A stretch of DNA of 64,000 nt from Peterkaempfera bronchialis (GCF_003258605.2 NZ_CP031264.1:558001-622000); one strand, 5' to 3'; positions 54,473 to 63,638 are shown, counted from the stretch's first letter. The notes: generated by a model not told the origin, from the sequence alone. Made by a program: numbers and translations.

Positions 54473-55126
54473 GTGCCCATGACAGCCCAGGAGTCGTTCG
54501 CCGCCGGAGTGGCCGTGCCGGACACCCGGCTCGCCACGGAGGCCACCGAGCTCGTACGGGAGACCACCGACGACCTGATCTACCACCACTCGCGCCGGGT
54601 CTACTGGTTCGGCGCCCTCCAGGGCCGCAACCGAGGGCTGAGCTTCGACCCGGAGCTGCTCTACCTCGGCGCGATCTTCCACGACCTGGGTCTGGGCGCG
54701 AAGTTCCACGGCAGTGGCCGCCGCTTCGAGGTGGACAGCGCCGACGAGGCCCGCCGCTTCCTCCAGAGCCGGGGGGTGCCCGAGGACAGCATCCGGCGGG
54801 TGTGGACGGCCATCGCCCTGCACACCACCCCGGGCATCCCGCAGTTCATGGAGCCGGAGGTGGCGCTGGTCACCGCCGGAGTCGAGTACGACGTCCTGGG
54901 CATCGGCTACCACGACATCAGCGCGAGCGACCGTGCCGAGATCACCGCGCTGCACCCACGGCCCGACTTCAAGCGGTGCATCCTGCGGGCGTTCACCGAG
55001 GGCATCGCCCCCAAACCGGAGACCACCTTCGGAAATGTGAAGGCGGACGTCCTGGAGCACTTCGTCCCGGGCTTCACCCGAGGGGACTTCGTCGAGACCA
55101 TCCAGAACTCGCCCTGGCCGGAGTGA
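54473..55126 (+). CDS. HD domain-containing protein
   Basis: A 217-residue HD-superfamily protein. Metal ligands are visible: HHSRRVYWF (first His), AIFHDLGLG (HD pair) and the distal DVLGIGYHDIS with a possible closing Asp. IALHTTPGIPQF between them holds another His. It is probably a phosphohydrolase or cyanamide-hydratase-like enzyme; substrate unknown. GTG 54473 has GAGGAG 7 nt upstream and is favoured over ATG 54479. Confidence 0.8.
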   Translation: MPMTAQESFAAGVAVPDTRLATEATELVRETTDDLIYHHSRRVYWFGALQGRNRGLSFDPELLYLGAIFHDLGLGAKFHGSGRRFEVDSADEARRFLQSRGVPEDSIRRVWTAIALHTTPGIPQFMEPEVALVTAGVEYDVLGIGYHDISASDRAEITALHPRPDFKRCILRAFTEGIAPKPETTFGNVKADVLEHFVPGFTRGDFVETIQNSPWPE

Positions 55127-55298
55127 CCACGACCTGCGAGGCCCGGCCGGGTGATGACGGGGGAACACCACCCGACCGGGTCACGCGCCGAGCGTACCCC
55201 CTCGCACGCTGGCAAAGAAGGGGCAATGGAAGACCAAAATCTTCCCCTTCAGCGGGGGTCTCCACCCGGGGTCCGGGGGCGCACGCCACCCTTTCGGG

Positions 55299-56423
55299 GT
55301 GTACGACAGAGGGGTGATTCCGAGGACGCGTCTCGATCGGCTGCGGAGACCGGCCCATGCGTGGCTGACCCTTCCGCTGGCCCTGATCGTGCTGATCACC
55401 TTGGGAGACCTGCTCACCCCCCGGCCGATCCATCTCGGCGCGCTGCTGGTGGCCGCGCCCGCCTTCACCGCCGCCTTCGCGGGGCCCTGGCTCACCGGCG
55501 CGATCAGCCTGCTGGCGGTCTGCGCCCAGGTGAGCATCGGCCTGCACAGCGGCCAACTGGGGTCGGAGGACGTCCAGGCGCAGATCGTCGCCCTGGTGGC
55601 GGTGTCGGCGGTGGTCGTGGTCTTCGCCCTGCTGCGCAGCCGGCACCAGAAGGTCCTGACCCAGGTGCGCTCGGTGTCCGAGGCCGCGCAGCGGGTGGTG
55701 CTGCGCCCGCTGCCGCCGCGTCTGGGCCCGCTGCGGGTCGCCACGCTGTACCTGGCGGCGGAGGCCGAGGCGCAGATCGGCGGCGATCTGTACGCGGCGG
55801 CGCGCACCGGCTCCGGTACCCGGCTGCTGATCGGCGACGTCCGGGGCAACGGCCTGACCGCGATCAACGACGCCGCCTCGCTGCTGGGCGCCTTCCGCAG
55901 CGGCGCCCGCAACCCGGTGCCGCTGCCCGACCTCGTGGCGTACCTGGACAGCCGGGTGTACCAGGACCTCAATGAGCCGACCGACGCGGACGCGTACACC
56001 GAGGGCTTCATCACCGCCACGCTGCTCGACATACCCGACCACGGCCGGGAACTCCGGCTGATCAGCTGCGGCCATCCGCCGCCGCTGCTGCTGCACCACG
56101 GCCGGGTCACCCCGTTGCAGGCCGCCCGCAGCGCGCCGCCGCTGGGGCTGGCCGGGCTCGCTCCGCCGGACGGCTACGCGGCGCACACCTTCCCCTTCGA
56201 GGAGGGCGATGTGCTGCTGCTCTACACCGACGGGATCACCGAGACCCGTGACCGGTCGGGGCGGTTCTACCCGCTGGCCGAGGCCGCCGCGCGCTGGACC
56301 GGCGGCGAGCCGCAGGAACTGCTCGACCACATCCGTGACGATCTGCTGGCCTTCGCCAAGGGGCGCCTGGAGGACGACGCGGCGGCGGTCGCCCTCTGCC
56401 GGGTGCCGGCGCCGGTCGGATAG
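55299..56423 (+). CDS. Membrane-anchored SpoIIE/PP2C-type serine phosphatase
   Basis: A 374-residue protein. The N-terminal ~110 residues hold two or three membrane segments (AWLTLPLALIVLITLGDLLT, LVALVAVSAVVVVF-like IVALVAVSAVVVVFALL). A PP2C/SpoIIE domain follows with EAEAQIGGDLYAAA and LLIGDVRGNGLTA (metal-binding Asp residues), ISCGHPPPLLL, and the final Asp motif LLLYTDGITETRDRSG. Such phosphatases control anti-anti-sigma partners in streptomycetes. No PAS or kinase module is fused. GTG 55299 is the longest start; a GTG five codons later is also possible. Confidence 0.88.
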   Translation: MYDRGVIPRTRLDRLRRPAHAWLTLPLALIVLITLGDLLTPRPIHLGALLVAAPAFTAAFAGPWLTGAISLLAVCAQVSIGLHSGQLGSEDVQAQIVALVAVSAVVVVFALLRSRHQKVLTQVRSVSEAAQRVVLRPLPPRLGPLRVATLYLAAEAEAQIGGDLYAAARTGSGTRLLIGDVRGNGLTAINDAASLLGAFRSGARNPVPLPDLVAYLDSRVYQDLNEPTDADAYTEGFITATLLDIPDHGRELRLISCGHPPPLLLHHGRVTPLQAARSAPPLGLAGLAPPDGYAAHTFPFEEGDVLLLYTDGITETRDRSGRFYPLAEAAARWTGGEPQELLDHIRDDLLAFAKGRLEDDAAAVALCRVPAPVG

Positions 56424-56430
56424 CCGCCCG

Positions 56431-56500
56431 GGACAGCCAGGAGGGCCAAGACGGCCAGTACAGCCGGGACAGCCGGGACAGCCAGGACGGCCGGGACGCC
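56431..56500. repeat. 9-bp tandem repeat after the phosphatase gene
   Basis: Seven-plus units of GGACAGCC(A/G) with small changes start right after the stop codon at 56423. Non-coding. Confidence 0.75.
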
Positions 56501-56536
56501 GCATGCCGCGACCGGGCGGGATCACGCGGCGACCGC

Positions 56537-56836
56537 ATGATCGACATGACGGCCGTCCGGGGCTGCGGCACGATCGATCAGGCCTTCTACTCCTACACGG
56601 CCCCCGAGCCCGACGGGCTGGCCGACCGCCCGCTGGAGCCGACCGCCGCCCGGTGGCTGCCGCAGCGCGGCTCCCACCTCGCCGTACTGCCGTATGACGC
56701 GGTCCGCCGCTCGCCGACCCCGCACGAGGACATCCAGACCTTCTTCGCCGCCGCCTACCGGGCCGGTGCCGACCTCGCCGGATGGCCTGCCGAACGGGAG
56801 TGCGACCACGGCATCACCGATCCGCTCCTCGCCTGA
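56537..56836 (+). pseudogene. Truncated DUF5996-like protein (C-terminal part)
   Basis: 99 residues: FYSYTAPEPDGLADRPLEPT, then LAVLPYDAVRRSPTPHEDIQ and FFAAAYRAGADLAGWPAERE. This matches my recollection of only the last third of DUF5996 proteins (about 300 residues), so the gene seems to have lost its 5' part. It keeps an ATG and an open frame and could still be translated. Confidence 0.5.
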
Positions 56837-56876
56837 CCGGCCCCGACGGCGCCCCCAGGGCGCGCGCCGGGGCCGG
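56837..56876. terminator. Bidirectional terminator
   Basis: A 9-bp outer stem CCGGCCCCG / CGGGGCCGG enclosing a second GC-rich stem, between convergent stops at 56836 and 56896. Confidence 0.55.
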
Positions 56877-56895
56877 GTCGCCGGGCGGGGTCCTG

Positions 56896-57351
56896 CTACA
56901 GGTCGAACTCGTCCGGGGAGATGCCGACGGCAAAGCATGCCTCGCGGACCACGGCCTGCTCGGACTTGTCGAAGTCGCCGTCGGCGCCGCCGATGACGAT
57001 GCCGATCTGGATCACGGCGCGGGCCTCGACGGGCTTCTTCTGCACCCTGCCGATGTCCTGAAGGAGCGTCACCTTGCCGAGGCCGAAGTCGGCGGTCAGC
57101 TTGGCCAGGTAGTCCTCGAAGCGGCGGTGCAGGTCGGCTGCGGGGAAGTTCTGGAGTACGGGGTTGGTGGCGATCAGTGAGGCCACGCGCTGCCGCTCGG
57201 AGGGGTCGACCGAGCCGTCGGCAGCCGCGACCAGGGCGCAGATGGCCATGCTGGCATCGCGGAAGGCCCCGCTCTTGAGCTCGTTCTTCTTGGATTCGAG
57301 CTGGGTCTGCATCGTCTGCGCGGACTCCCGCAGGCGGTTCCAGAGTGACAT
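56896..57351 (-). CDS. terB: TerB family tellurite resistance protein
   Basis: A 151-residue TerB-like helical protein. SMAICALVAAADGSVDPSER and IVIGGADGDFDKSEQAVVRE are the two metal-binding-type acidic repeats of the family. The end (CFAVGISPDEFDL) is standard. TerB proteins sit at the membrane in metal/phage-stress complexes with TerC and TerD. Divergent from the TerD-like gene at 57599 with a 247-bp shared promoter region. Confidence 0.92.
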   Translation of the reverse strand: MSLWNRLRESAQTMQTQLESKKNELKSGAFRDASMAICALVAAADGSVDPSERQRVASLIATNPVLQNFPAADLHRRFEDYLAKLTADFGLGKVTLLQDIGRVQKKPVEARAVIQIGIVIGGADGDFDKSEQAVVREACFAVGISPDEFDL

Positions 57352-57598
57352 GAAGGTTCTGCTCCTGAATCTGCTCGGGCCGACCCGGCCAGGGTGGGTG
57401 CCGCTGGGCGGCTTGAGGGGTCAACGTGCACAGGCCGACCGGGAGTTCCGCCGGGGCGGTCCGGATCGATCCGCCCTGCTCGCCCGGCGGCAGGCGTGTC
57501 GTGCCGGGTGTGTACGGAAATGCAGTCGGCAGCCTGCTACCTTTTACTTTCGCTTTACCATACGGGGTGCAGGACCGAAGACGGGAGATGAGGCCGCG

Positions 57599-58282
57599 AT
57601 GCAGCCGAGCGGTGAGAGCAACGGGCAGGGCGCTGGGGTGTCCCTGTCGAAGGTGACGCTGACCAAGAGCGCGCCGCAGGTGTCCCTGGAGAAGTCCGCC
57701 GCGCGCGGGGTGCTGCGGGTGAACCTCAACTGGACGGCCCGGCCGCCGCAGCAGCAGGCCCCGGCGTCGGGCGGCTGGCTGAAGAAGCTTCAGTCGGCGC
57801 TGGCGCCGCAGCCCGGCATCGACCTGGACCTGGGCTGCCTGTGGGAGTTCAGCGACGGCTCCAAGGGCGTGGTGCAGGCCCTCGGCAACGCCTTCACCGC
57901 GCGGACCGCGGACGGGCGGGTGGTGATCTCGCTGGACGGCGACGACCGGTCGGGCGCCTCCGTGGGCGGCGAGAACCTGTCGATCGACCTGGCCCACCTG
58001 GACGCCGTCCGCCGGATCCTGGTCTTCGCACTGATCTACGAGGGCGTACCCAACTGGGAGCAGGCGCGCGCGGTGACCACGGTGTCGCCCGCCGACGGCC
58101 CGGCGATCGAGGTGCTGCTGGACGAGGCCGATCCGGCCGCGCGGGTCTGCGGGGTGGCGCTGCTGGAGAACACCGGCGGCCAGCTGTCGGTGCGGCGCGA
58201 GGTGCGCTACGTGCGGGGCGGCCAGGACCTGCTGGACCAGGCGTACGGGTGGGGTCTGGAGTGGGCGCCCGGCCGGAAGTAG
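57599..58282 (+). CDS. TerD-family protein with N-terminal linker
   Basis: A 227-residue TerD-like protein. SLSKVTLTKSAPQVSLEK opens the domain, IDLDLGCLWEFSDGSKGVVQ and ISLDGDDRSGASVGGENLSI are the calcium-binding-type acidic loops, and RRILVFALIYEG is the core strand. A Pro/Gln segment (RPPQQQAPASGGW) inserts into a loop at about residues 50-60. The start ATG 57599 has GAGG 5 nt upstream. Confidence 0.88.
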   Translation: MQPSGESNGQGAGVSLSKVTLTKSAPQVSLEKSAARGVLRVNLNWTARPPQQQAPASGGWLKKLQSALAPQPGIDLDLGCLWEFSDGSKGVVQALGNAFTARTADGRVVISLDGDDRSGASVGGENLSIDLAHLDAVRRILVFALIYEGVPNWEQARAVTTVSPADGPAIEVLLDEADPAARVCGVALLENTGGQLSVRREVRYVRGGQDLLDQAYGWGLEWAPGRK

Positions 58283-58328
58283 GCCGCCCGCGCCCCCACA
58301 GCGCACGACACGCACCACACGCACCACG

Positions 58329-58368
58329 CGCGCCATGGCACCGCCCGACCGGGCGGTGCCATGGCGCG
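58329..58368. terminator. Bidirectional terminator between TerD-type genes
   Basis: A perfect 18-bp stem CGCGCCATGGCACCGCCC / GGGCGGTGCCATGGCGCG with a 4-nt loop, between convergent stops at 58282 and 58416. Confidence 0.9.
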
Positions 58369-58415
58369 TCTGCCGTTCACCCGCCGCCGCGCGTGGACGG
58401 CCCGGCTGCCAGGGG

Positions 58416-58991
58416 TCAGACGTTGACGCCGTAGTCGCCGGCGATGCCGGCCAGCCCGGAGGCGTATCCCTGGCCGATCGCCCGGAACTTCCACTCGGCG
58501 CCGTTCCGGTACAGCTCCCCGAAGACCATGGCGGTCTCGGTGGAGGCGTCCTCGGTCAGGTCGTAGCGGGCCAGTTCCCGCCCGTCGGCCTGGTTGACGA
58601 TGCGGATGAAGGCGTTGCGGACCTGGCCGAAGCTCTGGCCGCGCGTATTGGCGTCGTAGATGGAGACCGGGAAGACGACCCGGTCGACCTGGGGCGACAT
58701 CCGGCCCAGGTCGACCCTGATCTGCTCGTCGTCGCCGTCTCCGCCGCCGGTGAGGTTGTCGCCGCTGTGCTCGACCGTGCGGTCGGGGCTGGCGAGGTTG
58801 TTGAAGAAGACGAAGTGCTGGTCGGTCAGTACCTTGCCGTCGGCGCCGCAGAGCAGCGCGGACGCGTCCAGGTCGTAGTCGGCCCCGGTGGTGGTCCGCA
58901 CGTCCCATCCGAGGCCGACGGTGACGGCGGTCAGCCCGGGAGCCTCCTTGCTCAGCGAGACATTGCCGCCCTTGGCCAGCGTCACACCCAT
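58416..58991 (-). CDS. terD: TerD family tellurium resistance protein
   Basis: A 191-residue canonical TerD: MGVTLAKGGNVSLSKEAPGL at the start, YDLDASALLCGADGKVLTDQ and HSGDNLTGGGDGDDEQIRVD as calcium-binding loops, and AEWKFRAIGQGYASGLAGIA at the end. Streptomycetes carry many copies. ATG 58991 has AGGAGG 6 nt upstream; the longer frame has no better start. Confidence 0.95.
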   Translation of the reverse strand: MGVTLAKGGNVSLSKEAPGLTAVTVGLGWDVRTTTGADYDLDASALLCGADGKVLTDQHFVFFNNLASPDRTVEHSGDNLTGGGDGDDEQIRVDLGRMSPQVDRVVFPVSIYDANTRGQSFGQVRNAFIRIVNQADGRELARYDLTEDASTETAMVFGELYRNGAEWKFRAIGQGYASGLAGIAGDYGVNV

Positions 58992-59037
58992 GAACGTCCT
59001 CCTAGTGCCTTTGCGGTTGCGTTTGGTAGTTCCTTGG

Positions 59038-59047
59038 ATTGCGCAAT
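59038..59047. promoter_or_regulatory. Short palindrome upstream of terD
   Basis: ATTGCGCAAT is a 10-bp perfect palindrome 47 bp before the terD start, in a less GC-rich patch that fits the promoter. It may be an operator. Confidence 0.35.
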
Positions 59048-59101
59048 GTCTAAAGTATGGGGGCGCCACCGGTACAGCGACGACTCAGGAGGGCAACGGC
59101 G

Positions 59102-59305
59102 ATGTGGGAGACGGCAGTCCTGGTAGGCGGCCCTGCGGACGGGGTCCAGGTGCGTGTCGCCGACCGCCCGCTGGTCCTTCAGGTCACGCTGCCCTGCCCG
59201 GTCGAGGGCACAGCGGGCGAGTTGACCGTGGAGGCGCTGCACGTCTACCGCCGCAAGGGCGGCCAGCCGCCGCTGCGGTACGGGTTCGACCCGGCCAGCC
59301 CCTGA
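59102..59305 (+). CDS. Small conserved-type hypothetical protein
   Basis: 67 residues: MWETAVLVGGPADGVQVRVA, then LQVTLPCPVEGTAGELTVEA and VYRRKGGQPPLRYGFDP. Beta-rich, no membrane segment or known motif. It has AGGAGGG 9 nt before its ATG and normal third-position GC, which supports coding. The function is unknown. Confidence 0.65.
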   Translation: MWETAVLVGGPADGVQVRVADRPLVLQVTLPCPVEGTAGELTVEALHVYRRKGGQPPLRYGFDPASP

Positions 59306-59568
59306 CACCGGCACGCTCTGCGACATCGCGCAATCATGCCTCCTGAGGTACCCGCGGGCAATGCGCGGCGCCGGCGCCGCGCCCGGCGACGTCTGCCCGG
59401 TAGTGAGGCGTACTGGTGCGTGCAGCTGCCGGGTCGTACGTGGGCGGTTCGCCGACGCAGCAGCTGTGCCTGCCAGGGCGGCGAGCGGGGCAAAGGCTGC
59501 CGGGTGCGGCACCAGGCCCGGGGCGTACCCTGAAGGGCCGCCACCAGCCGGAAGCGAGGCGTGTACAT

Positions 59569-59946
59569 GTGACCAGGTCCGCCGCCGGGCCGGGCGGCCC
59601 CGCCGCCGAGTCGGGCCCGGAGCCACCCGCACCCGAGGTGCTCCGGAACGCCGCAGCGGCGTTCGGCCTGCTGGCGTCGACCATGCGGCTGCACCTCGTC
59701 TGGATCCTGGCGCAGGGCGAGTGCGACGTCAGCGGGCTCGCCGAGCAGGTCGGCGGCGCCCTGCCGGCCGTCAGCCAGCATCTGACCAAGCTGAGGCTCG
59801 CCGGACTGGTACACGCGCGGCGGGAGGGCCGCCGGCAGGTCTACCTGGTGAGCGACCCCGATGTGGTGACGGTGGTGCAGCTGATGATCAGGCAGCTGGC
59901 GGACCGCTCCAACCGTCCGCCCACCGCCCACCGCCAGGGGGCCTGA
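59569..59946 (+). CDS. ArsR family transcriptional regulator
   Basis: A 125-residue ArsR/SmtB-type winged helix: FGLLASTMRLHLVWILAQGE (first helices), DVSGLAEQVGGALPAVSQHL (HTH) and TKLRLAGLVHARREGRRQVY (wing). No CxC metal motif is seen in the recognition helix, so metal sensing is uncertain. GTG 59569 has GAGG 9 nt upstream; longer starts are possible but add unstructured sequence. No target gene is adjacent. The gap before it (59306-59568) holds nothing recognisable. Confidence 0.85.
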   Translation: MTRSAAGPGGPAAESGPEPPAPEVLRNAAAAFGLLASTMRLHLVWILAQGECDVSGLAEQVGGALPAVSQHLTKLRLAGLVHARREGRRQVYLVSDPDVVTVVQLMIRQLADRSNRPPTAHRQGA

Positions 59947-60267
59947 CAGCGCCTCGGCACCCCCGCGAGCGCCCCGGTCCGGTACAGGACGTGGCGCAAT
60001 CGGTGCCCACGGCAACCGCTCGACCGCCGACCCCTATCAGCAGATGACAAGGCTCTTGGGCACTGCCTGACAGCCGTTGCCGGGACCGTTGACACCGCGT
60101 CCAGCTGCTGCCACCTTGCGAATACCCGCCAGTAATGTACGCGCCTCCCGCAGTCGCGGAGCCGTACCCCGCCCGCTGACCGCCCCCGGTCGGCGGGCGG
60201 TACACGCCATATGACGGATCGTCATACAGCGGCTGGACACCCACCCCCCATTCCACGGAGCGTTCCC
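59947..60267. other. Intergenic, nothing recognised
   Basis: About 320 bp between the ArsR gene and the lipase gene. A less GC-rich patch (60100-60145, containing TAATGTAC) may carry the lipase promoter. No ORF with homology, no strong hairpin. Confidence 0.4.
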
Positions 60268-61227
60268 ATGCGCCTTCCGCTGCCCTCTGCTGCCCGCAAG
60301 CGGCTCCGCCGCCCCGCCGCCGTGCTCACCGCGCTGGCTGCGGCCTCGGCCCTGCTCTTCGCGGGCGCCGCCCCGGCCAGTGCAGCCACCGCCCAACTGC
60401 CAGTCCGCTACTCCCCGCTGGGCGGTCTGCTGCCCTCGCTGACCGACCCCTCCTCGGCACCGCCCGGAGCGAACGACTGGAACTGTCGACCCGGCAGCGC
60501 GCACCCCCGGCCGGTGGTCCTGGTCAACGGCACCTTCGCCAATATGCGCAACAACTGGGACTCCCTCTCCCCGCTGCTGCACAACCGCGGCTACTGCGTC
60601 TACGCCTTCAACTACGGCGGGCCCGCGGGCAATGTCATCCAGAGCATCGGCGACATCCCCACCAGCGCCGGGCAGCTGTCGGCCTTTGTCGACCGGGTGC
60701 TGGCCGCCACCGGGTCCTCCCAGGTCGACCTGGTCGGCCACTCGCAGGGCGGGCTGCTGCCCCGCTACTACCTCAACTTCCTCGGCGGCGCCCCCAAGGT
60801 GCACGCCCTGGTCGGCCTCGCCCCCTCCAACCACGGCACCACCCTGGACGGCCTGGTCACCCTCGCAAGCGCCGTCAACCTGCTGGGCCTGGTCAACCCG
60901 CTGGTCTCCGCAGCGTGCACGGCCTGCGTCCAGCAGGAGGTCGGCTCGGACTTCGTCCGGCGGATGAACGCGGTGCCCGACACCGTGCCCGGCGTGGACT
61001 ACACGGTCATCTCGACCGCGTACGACGCCGTGGTCACCCCGTACCGGTCCACCTTCCTCGCCGGGAGCAGGGTCACCAACATCACGCTCCAGGACCAGTG
61101 CGGCTGGGACTTCTCCGGCCATGTCGGCATCGCCTTCTCGCCCAATGCGCTCGGGGCCGTACTCAACGCCCTGGACCCCGCCCACGCCGCCGCCGTGCCC
61201 TGCACCCTCTACGTGCCGGGGCTCTGA
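60268..61227 (+). CDS. Secreted lipase/esterase (alpha/beta hydrolase)
   Basis: A 319-residue secreted hydrolase. The signal peptide (basic RKRLRRP, hydrophobic core, cut near ASA-AT at about residue 40) is followed by VVLVNGTFANMRNNW (oxyanion region), the nucleophile elbow VGHSQGGLLP, a likely acid Asp in TAYDAVVTPY and the His in FSGHVGIAFS. Paired Cys (CRPGSAHP/CVYAF, CTACV) suggest disulphides. It resembles actinomycete class 2-type extracellular lipases. GGAG precedes the ATG by about 9 nt. Confidence 0.9.
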   Translation: MRLPLPSAARKRLRRPAAVLTALAAASALLFAGAAPASAATAQLPVRYSPLGGLLPSLTDPSSAPPGANDWNCRPGSAHPRPVVLVNGTFANMRNNWDSLSPLLHNRGYCVYAFNYGGPAGNVIQSIGDIPTSAGQLSAFVDRVLAATGSSQVDLVGHSQGGLLPRYYLNFLGGAPKVHALVGLAPSNHGTTLDGLVTLASAVNLLGLVNPLVSAACTACVQQEVGSDFVRRMNAVPDTVPGVDYTVISTAYDAVVTPYRSTFLAGSRVTNITLQDQCGWDFSGHVGIAFSPNALGAVLNALDPAHAAAVPCTLYVPGL

Positions 61228-62747
61228 CCCGTCACCGACCCCGCCTGGGCCTGCTGCCCGGGCGGGGTCCGGCGGCCTGGGAAACCCGGGGGCAGGAAGA
61301 TACGCTGGCCGCGCATGCTCCGCAGGCCGGGGACCGGCTCGGGGCGCCAGCCCCGGGCGTACACGGGCGGCCCGCTGCCGCCCGCCACCAGGACCGCGAC
61401 CGGCCGGAGCCGGGTGGCCGCCCGGATACCCGCCGGGGTGGTGGTGGCGTCATGGCCGGAGGTCTGCCGGGAGGCGCAGCCGGTGTAGTAGGCGACCGGG
61501 ACGGCGTGGTCGCCGGTCAGCAGGCACGGCGGGCGGACGCCCAGCCGGTGCAGGGCTGCGGCCAGCCGGGCGTAGTCGCCGGTGGAGTCCCGGTTGGCGG
61601 CGACGGCACCGGCCAGTACCGACTGCTGTACGGCCAGGTGGCCGACCAGCGCCGCGATGACCAGCGCTGCCGCCGCCGGGCGCAGCCGACCGGGCAGCCG
61701 GGTGGGGGCCCAGAGCAGGAAGTCCGCCACCGGCAGCGCCAGCAGCGCGTACGAGGGCAGCAGAAAGCGCGGGGCCGCGTAGTCGATGCCGAAGAGGTAG
61801 GGCACCGCCATGCAGACGGCGGTCGCGGCGGGCAGGACGGCGCTCGCCGACCGCCGCGCGGACCGGGCGGCGAGGAGCCCGCCGGCGGCGCAGAGCGGCA
61901 GGGCAAACCACCAGGCGGCGGTGGCGCGGTGCCGCCACGGGCCGGTGCACGGTCTGCACAGGGTGCGGCCGTCCAGCGCCCGCAGCTGGTCGCCGAGGGC
62001 CAGCTGGGCACCCATGCCGCCCTCGATCTCGCTGGCCCGGCCCAGCCGGGCGAGCACTCCGCCGTAGTGCAGTTGGGCCTCGACCACCCACTCCGCGCCG
62101 CCGACGACCAGCCCGGCGGCGAGCGCCAGCAGCACGGCCGGGCGGCGGCGGCCGGGCAGCAGCAGCGCTGCGGCGGCGAGCGGCAGCACCAGCCATCCGG
62201 CGTCGGGCGGGCGCATCAGCGCCACCAGGGCCGTCCCGGCCGCCAGGCCCGGCAGCGCCCAGCGGTCGGCGCGGTCGTGTACGGCGCGCAGGCAGCAGCC
62301 CACGGCGGCCAGGGCACCGAAGGCGCTCCACAGGTTGGGCATCGCCGCCGGCCCGTAGAAGAGGGTGATCCACAGCCCGGCGAAGAGCACCCCCGCCAGG
62401 GCGAGCACCCGGGTCGGCAGCAGCCGCCGCCACACCGCCAGGGTCGCGAACAGGGCGCACCCGGAGAGCAGCGCCAGGCAGATCCGCAGCACGGGTGTGG
62501 CGGAGGTCAGCGCCGCCATGGGGGCGACCAGGTACGAGATCCCCCGGGCGCGCGGGGCGCTGAAGAACGCGGCGGGCACCCTAGGGTCCACCTGGCTCAC
62601 ATAGATCGTCTCGTCCCAGCCGAGCCCGGTTCCCGGCACCACCAGGGCCAGCTGGGCGGCGGTGAAGGCGGCGGCGACGGCCGCGAGCCACCGCAGCCCC
62701 GGTGCCCGCGCGCCGGGGGGCGGCGGTGGCGCCTGCGGTGGTGGCAT
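61209..62747 (-). CDS. Polytopic membrane protein, glycosyltransferase family 39-like
   Basis: A 512-residue protein with about 10-11 hydrophobic segments. GLGWDETIYVSQVDPRV after the first segment has the acidic DE pair of GT-C/PMT-like enzymes, and RPPDAGWLVLPLAAAALL follows later. The C-terminal ~120 residues form an extracytoplasmic domain (PPCLLTGDHAVPVAYYTGCA). It may transfer a lipid-linked sugar; substrate unknown. ATG 62747 has GGAGG 8 nt upstream. Its stop overlaps the 3' end of the lipase gene by 19 nt, tail to tail. Confidence 0.7.
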   Translation of the reverse strand: MPPPQAPPPPPGARAPGLRWLAAVAAAFTAAQLALVVPGTGLGWDETIYVSQVDPRVPAAFFSAPRARGISYLVAPMAALTSATPVLRICLALLSGCALFATLAVWRRLLPTRVLALAGVLFAGLWITLFYGPAAMPNLWSAFGALAAVGCCLRAVHDRADRWALPGLAAGTALVALMRPPDAGWLVLPLAAAALLLPGRRRPAVLLALAAGLVVGGAEWVVEAQLHYGGVLARLGRASEIEGGMGAQLALGDQLRALDGRTLCRPCTGPWRHRATAAWWFALPLCAAGGLLAARSARRSASAVLPAATAVCMAVPYLFGIDYAAPRFLLPSYALLALPVADFLLWAPTRLPGRLRPAAAALVIAALVGHLAVQQSVLAGAVAANRDSTGDYARLAAALHRLGVRPPCLLTGDHAVPVAYYTGCASRQTSGHDATTTPAGIRAATRLRPVAVLVAGGSGPPVYARGWRPEPVPGLRSMRGQRIFLPPGFPGRRTPPGQQAQAGSVTGQSPGT

Positions 62748-63362
62748 GGCCGGGTCCTCCAGGGAGCGGGGATGGTCGCGGGGCCCTGTGTCCGGGGCCG
62801 GTGGGACGGGCGGCGTCCACGGACCATCAGAGCAACCGTGGCCCACGCTGACCAGCGCAAAGACCCCTCCGGGTGAACGCGGCGGCGCCGAGCCACACCC
62901 ATGCGGCGGACGGAGGCACGGCGCGCAGCGGCATCACAAGCGGCGGCGCGGCTCAGGGCAGAACGGCACACAGCGGCGGCGGAGAGGCAGAACGGCGGCA
63001 GGACGAGCAGCAACGCAACGAGCGGCGGCACAGCAGCACGGCGAACAGCACCACGACGAGCAGCGGCACAGCAAACGCGTCAGGGCAGCGCAGCACGCGG
63101 CGGCGAGGCGCAGGGCAAGACAGCGCACATCAGCATGGCGAACGCCGCAGGGCAGCGCAGCGCGCGACGACGCGGGGAACGGCCGCGCCGGGGCGGGTGT
63201 ACCGGGCGGCTGGGCGGGCAGGCGGTCCCGGAACTCCCCGGCGAGGGCGGCCTGCCGTCCGCCGTGAAGACCGCGACCGTACCGCCCCGGGCTGCCGAAG
63301 CCCGCAGGGGCACCCGGCAGCGGCGGTGCCCGGGGGACCCACCCGATCGGAGATGAACGGCG
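62748..63362. other. Low-complexity, strand-asymmetric region without a convincing gene
   Basis: About 300 bp (62876-63180) are dominated by AGCGGC/CAGCGGCAC/GGCGGC words, with far more A and G than T on the plus strand. Long open frames exist in several frames (for example 62901-63356), but they are Arg/Ala/Ser/Thr/Gln-rich with no homology pattern and conflict with one another. It looks like expanded simple sequence. Confidence 0.5.
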
Positions 63363-63572
63363 ATGAAGGCAAGCATCGGAGACCGGCTGGTCGTCGAGAG
63401 CCCCACGACGGGCGCCCAGCGGCGGGACGGCGAGATCGTCGGCCTGCACCACCCCGACGGCACCCCGCCCTACGACGTGCGCTGGTCCGACACCGGCCAT
63501 GTGTCGCTGGTCTTCCCCGGACCGGACGCGCACATCCACCGCTTCGCCGGGCAGACCGAGCAGCCTGCGTGA
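63363..63572 (+). CDS. DUF1918 small protein
   Basis: 69 residues: MKASIGDRLVVESPTTGAQR, DGEIVGLHHPDGTPPYDVRW and HVSLVFPGPDAHIHRF. This is the complete DUF1918 pattern, a small SH3-like barrel common in actinomycetes, often with stress-related genes. The biochemical role is unknown. Confidence 0.9.
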   Translation: MKASIGDRLVVESPTTGAQRRDGEIVGLHHPDGTPPYDVRWSDTGHVSLVFPGPDAHIHRFAGQTEQPA

Positions 63573-63600
63573 ACCCGACGTAGCCCCGACGTGACCCCGA

Positions 63601-63638
63601 CGGGCCGCCGCCCGGACATTCAGCCGGGCGGCGGCCCG
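63601..63638. terminator. Bidirectional terminator overlapping the PPOX stop
   Basis: A perfect 15-bp stem CGGGCCGCCGCCCGG / CCGGGCGGCGGCCCG with an 8-nt loop. The stop codon of the minus-strand gene (63620-63622) lies in the loop, so one arm encodes its last residues. Confidence 0.88.

Noticed and set aside
54907..56525. Large minus-strand frame opposite the SpoIIE phosphatase
   Set aside because: An antisense shadow rich in Arg, Gln and Gly; the plus strand encodes a complete membrane-anchored phosphatase.
62873..63583. Plus-strand frames in the low-complexity region
   Set aside because: Low-complexity composition, conflicting frames and no homology; the real gene here is DUF1918 at 63363.
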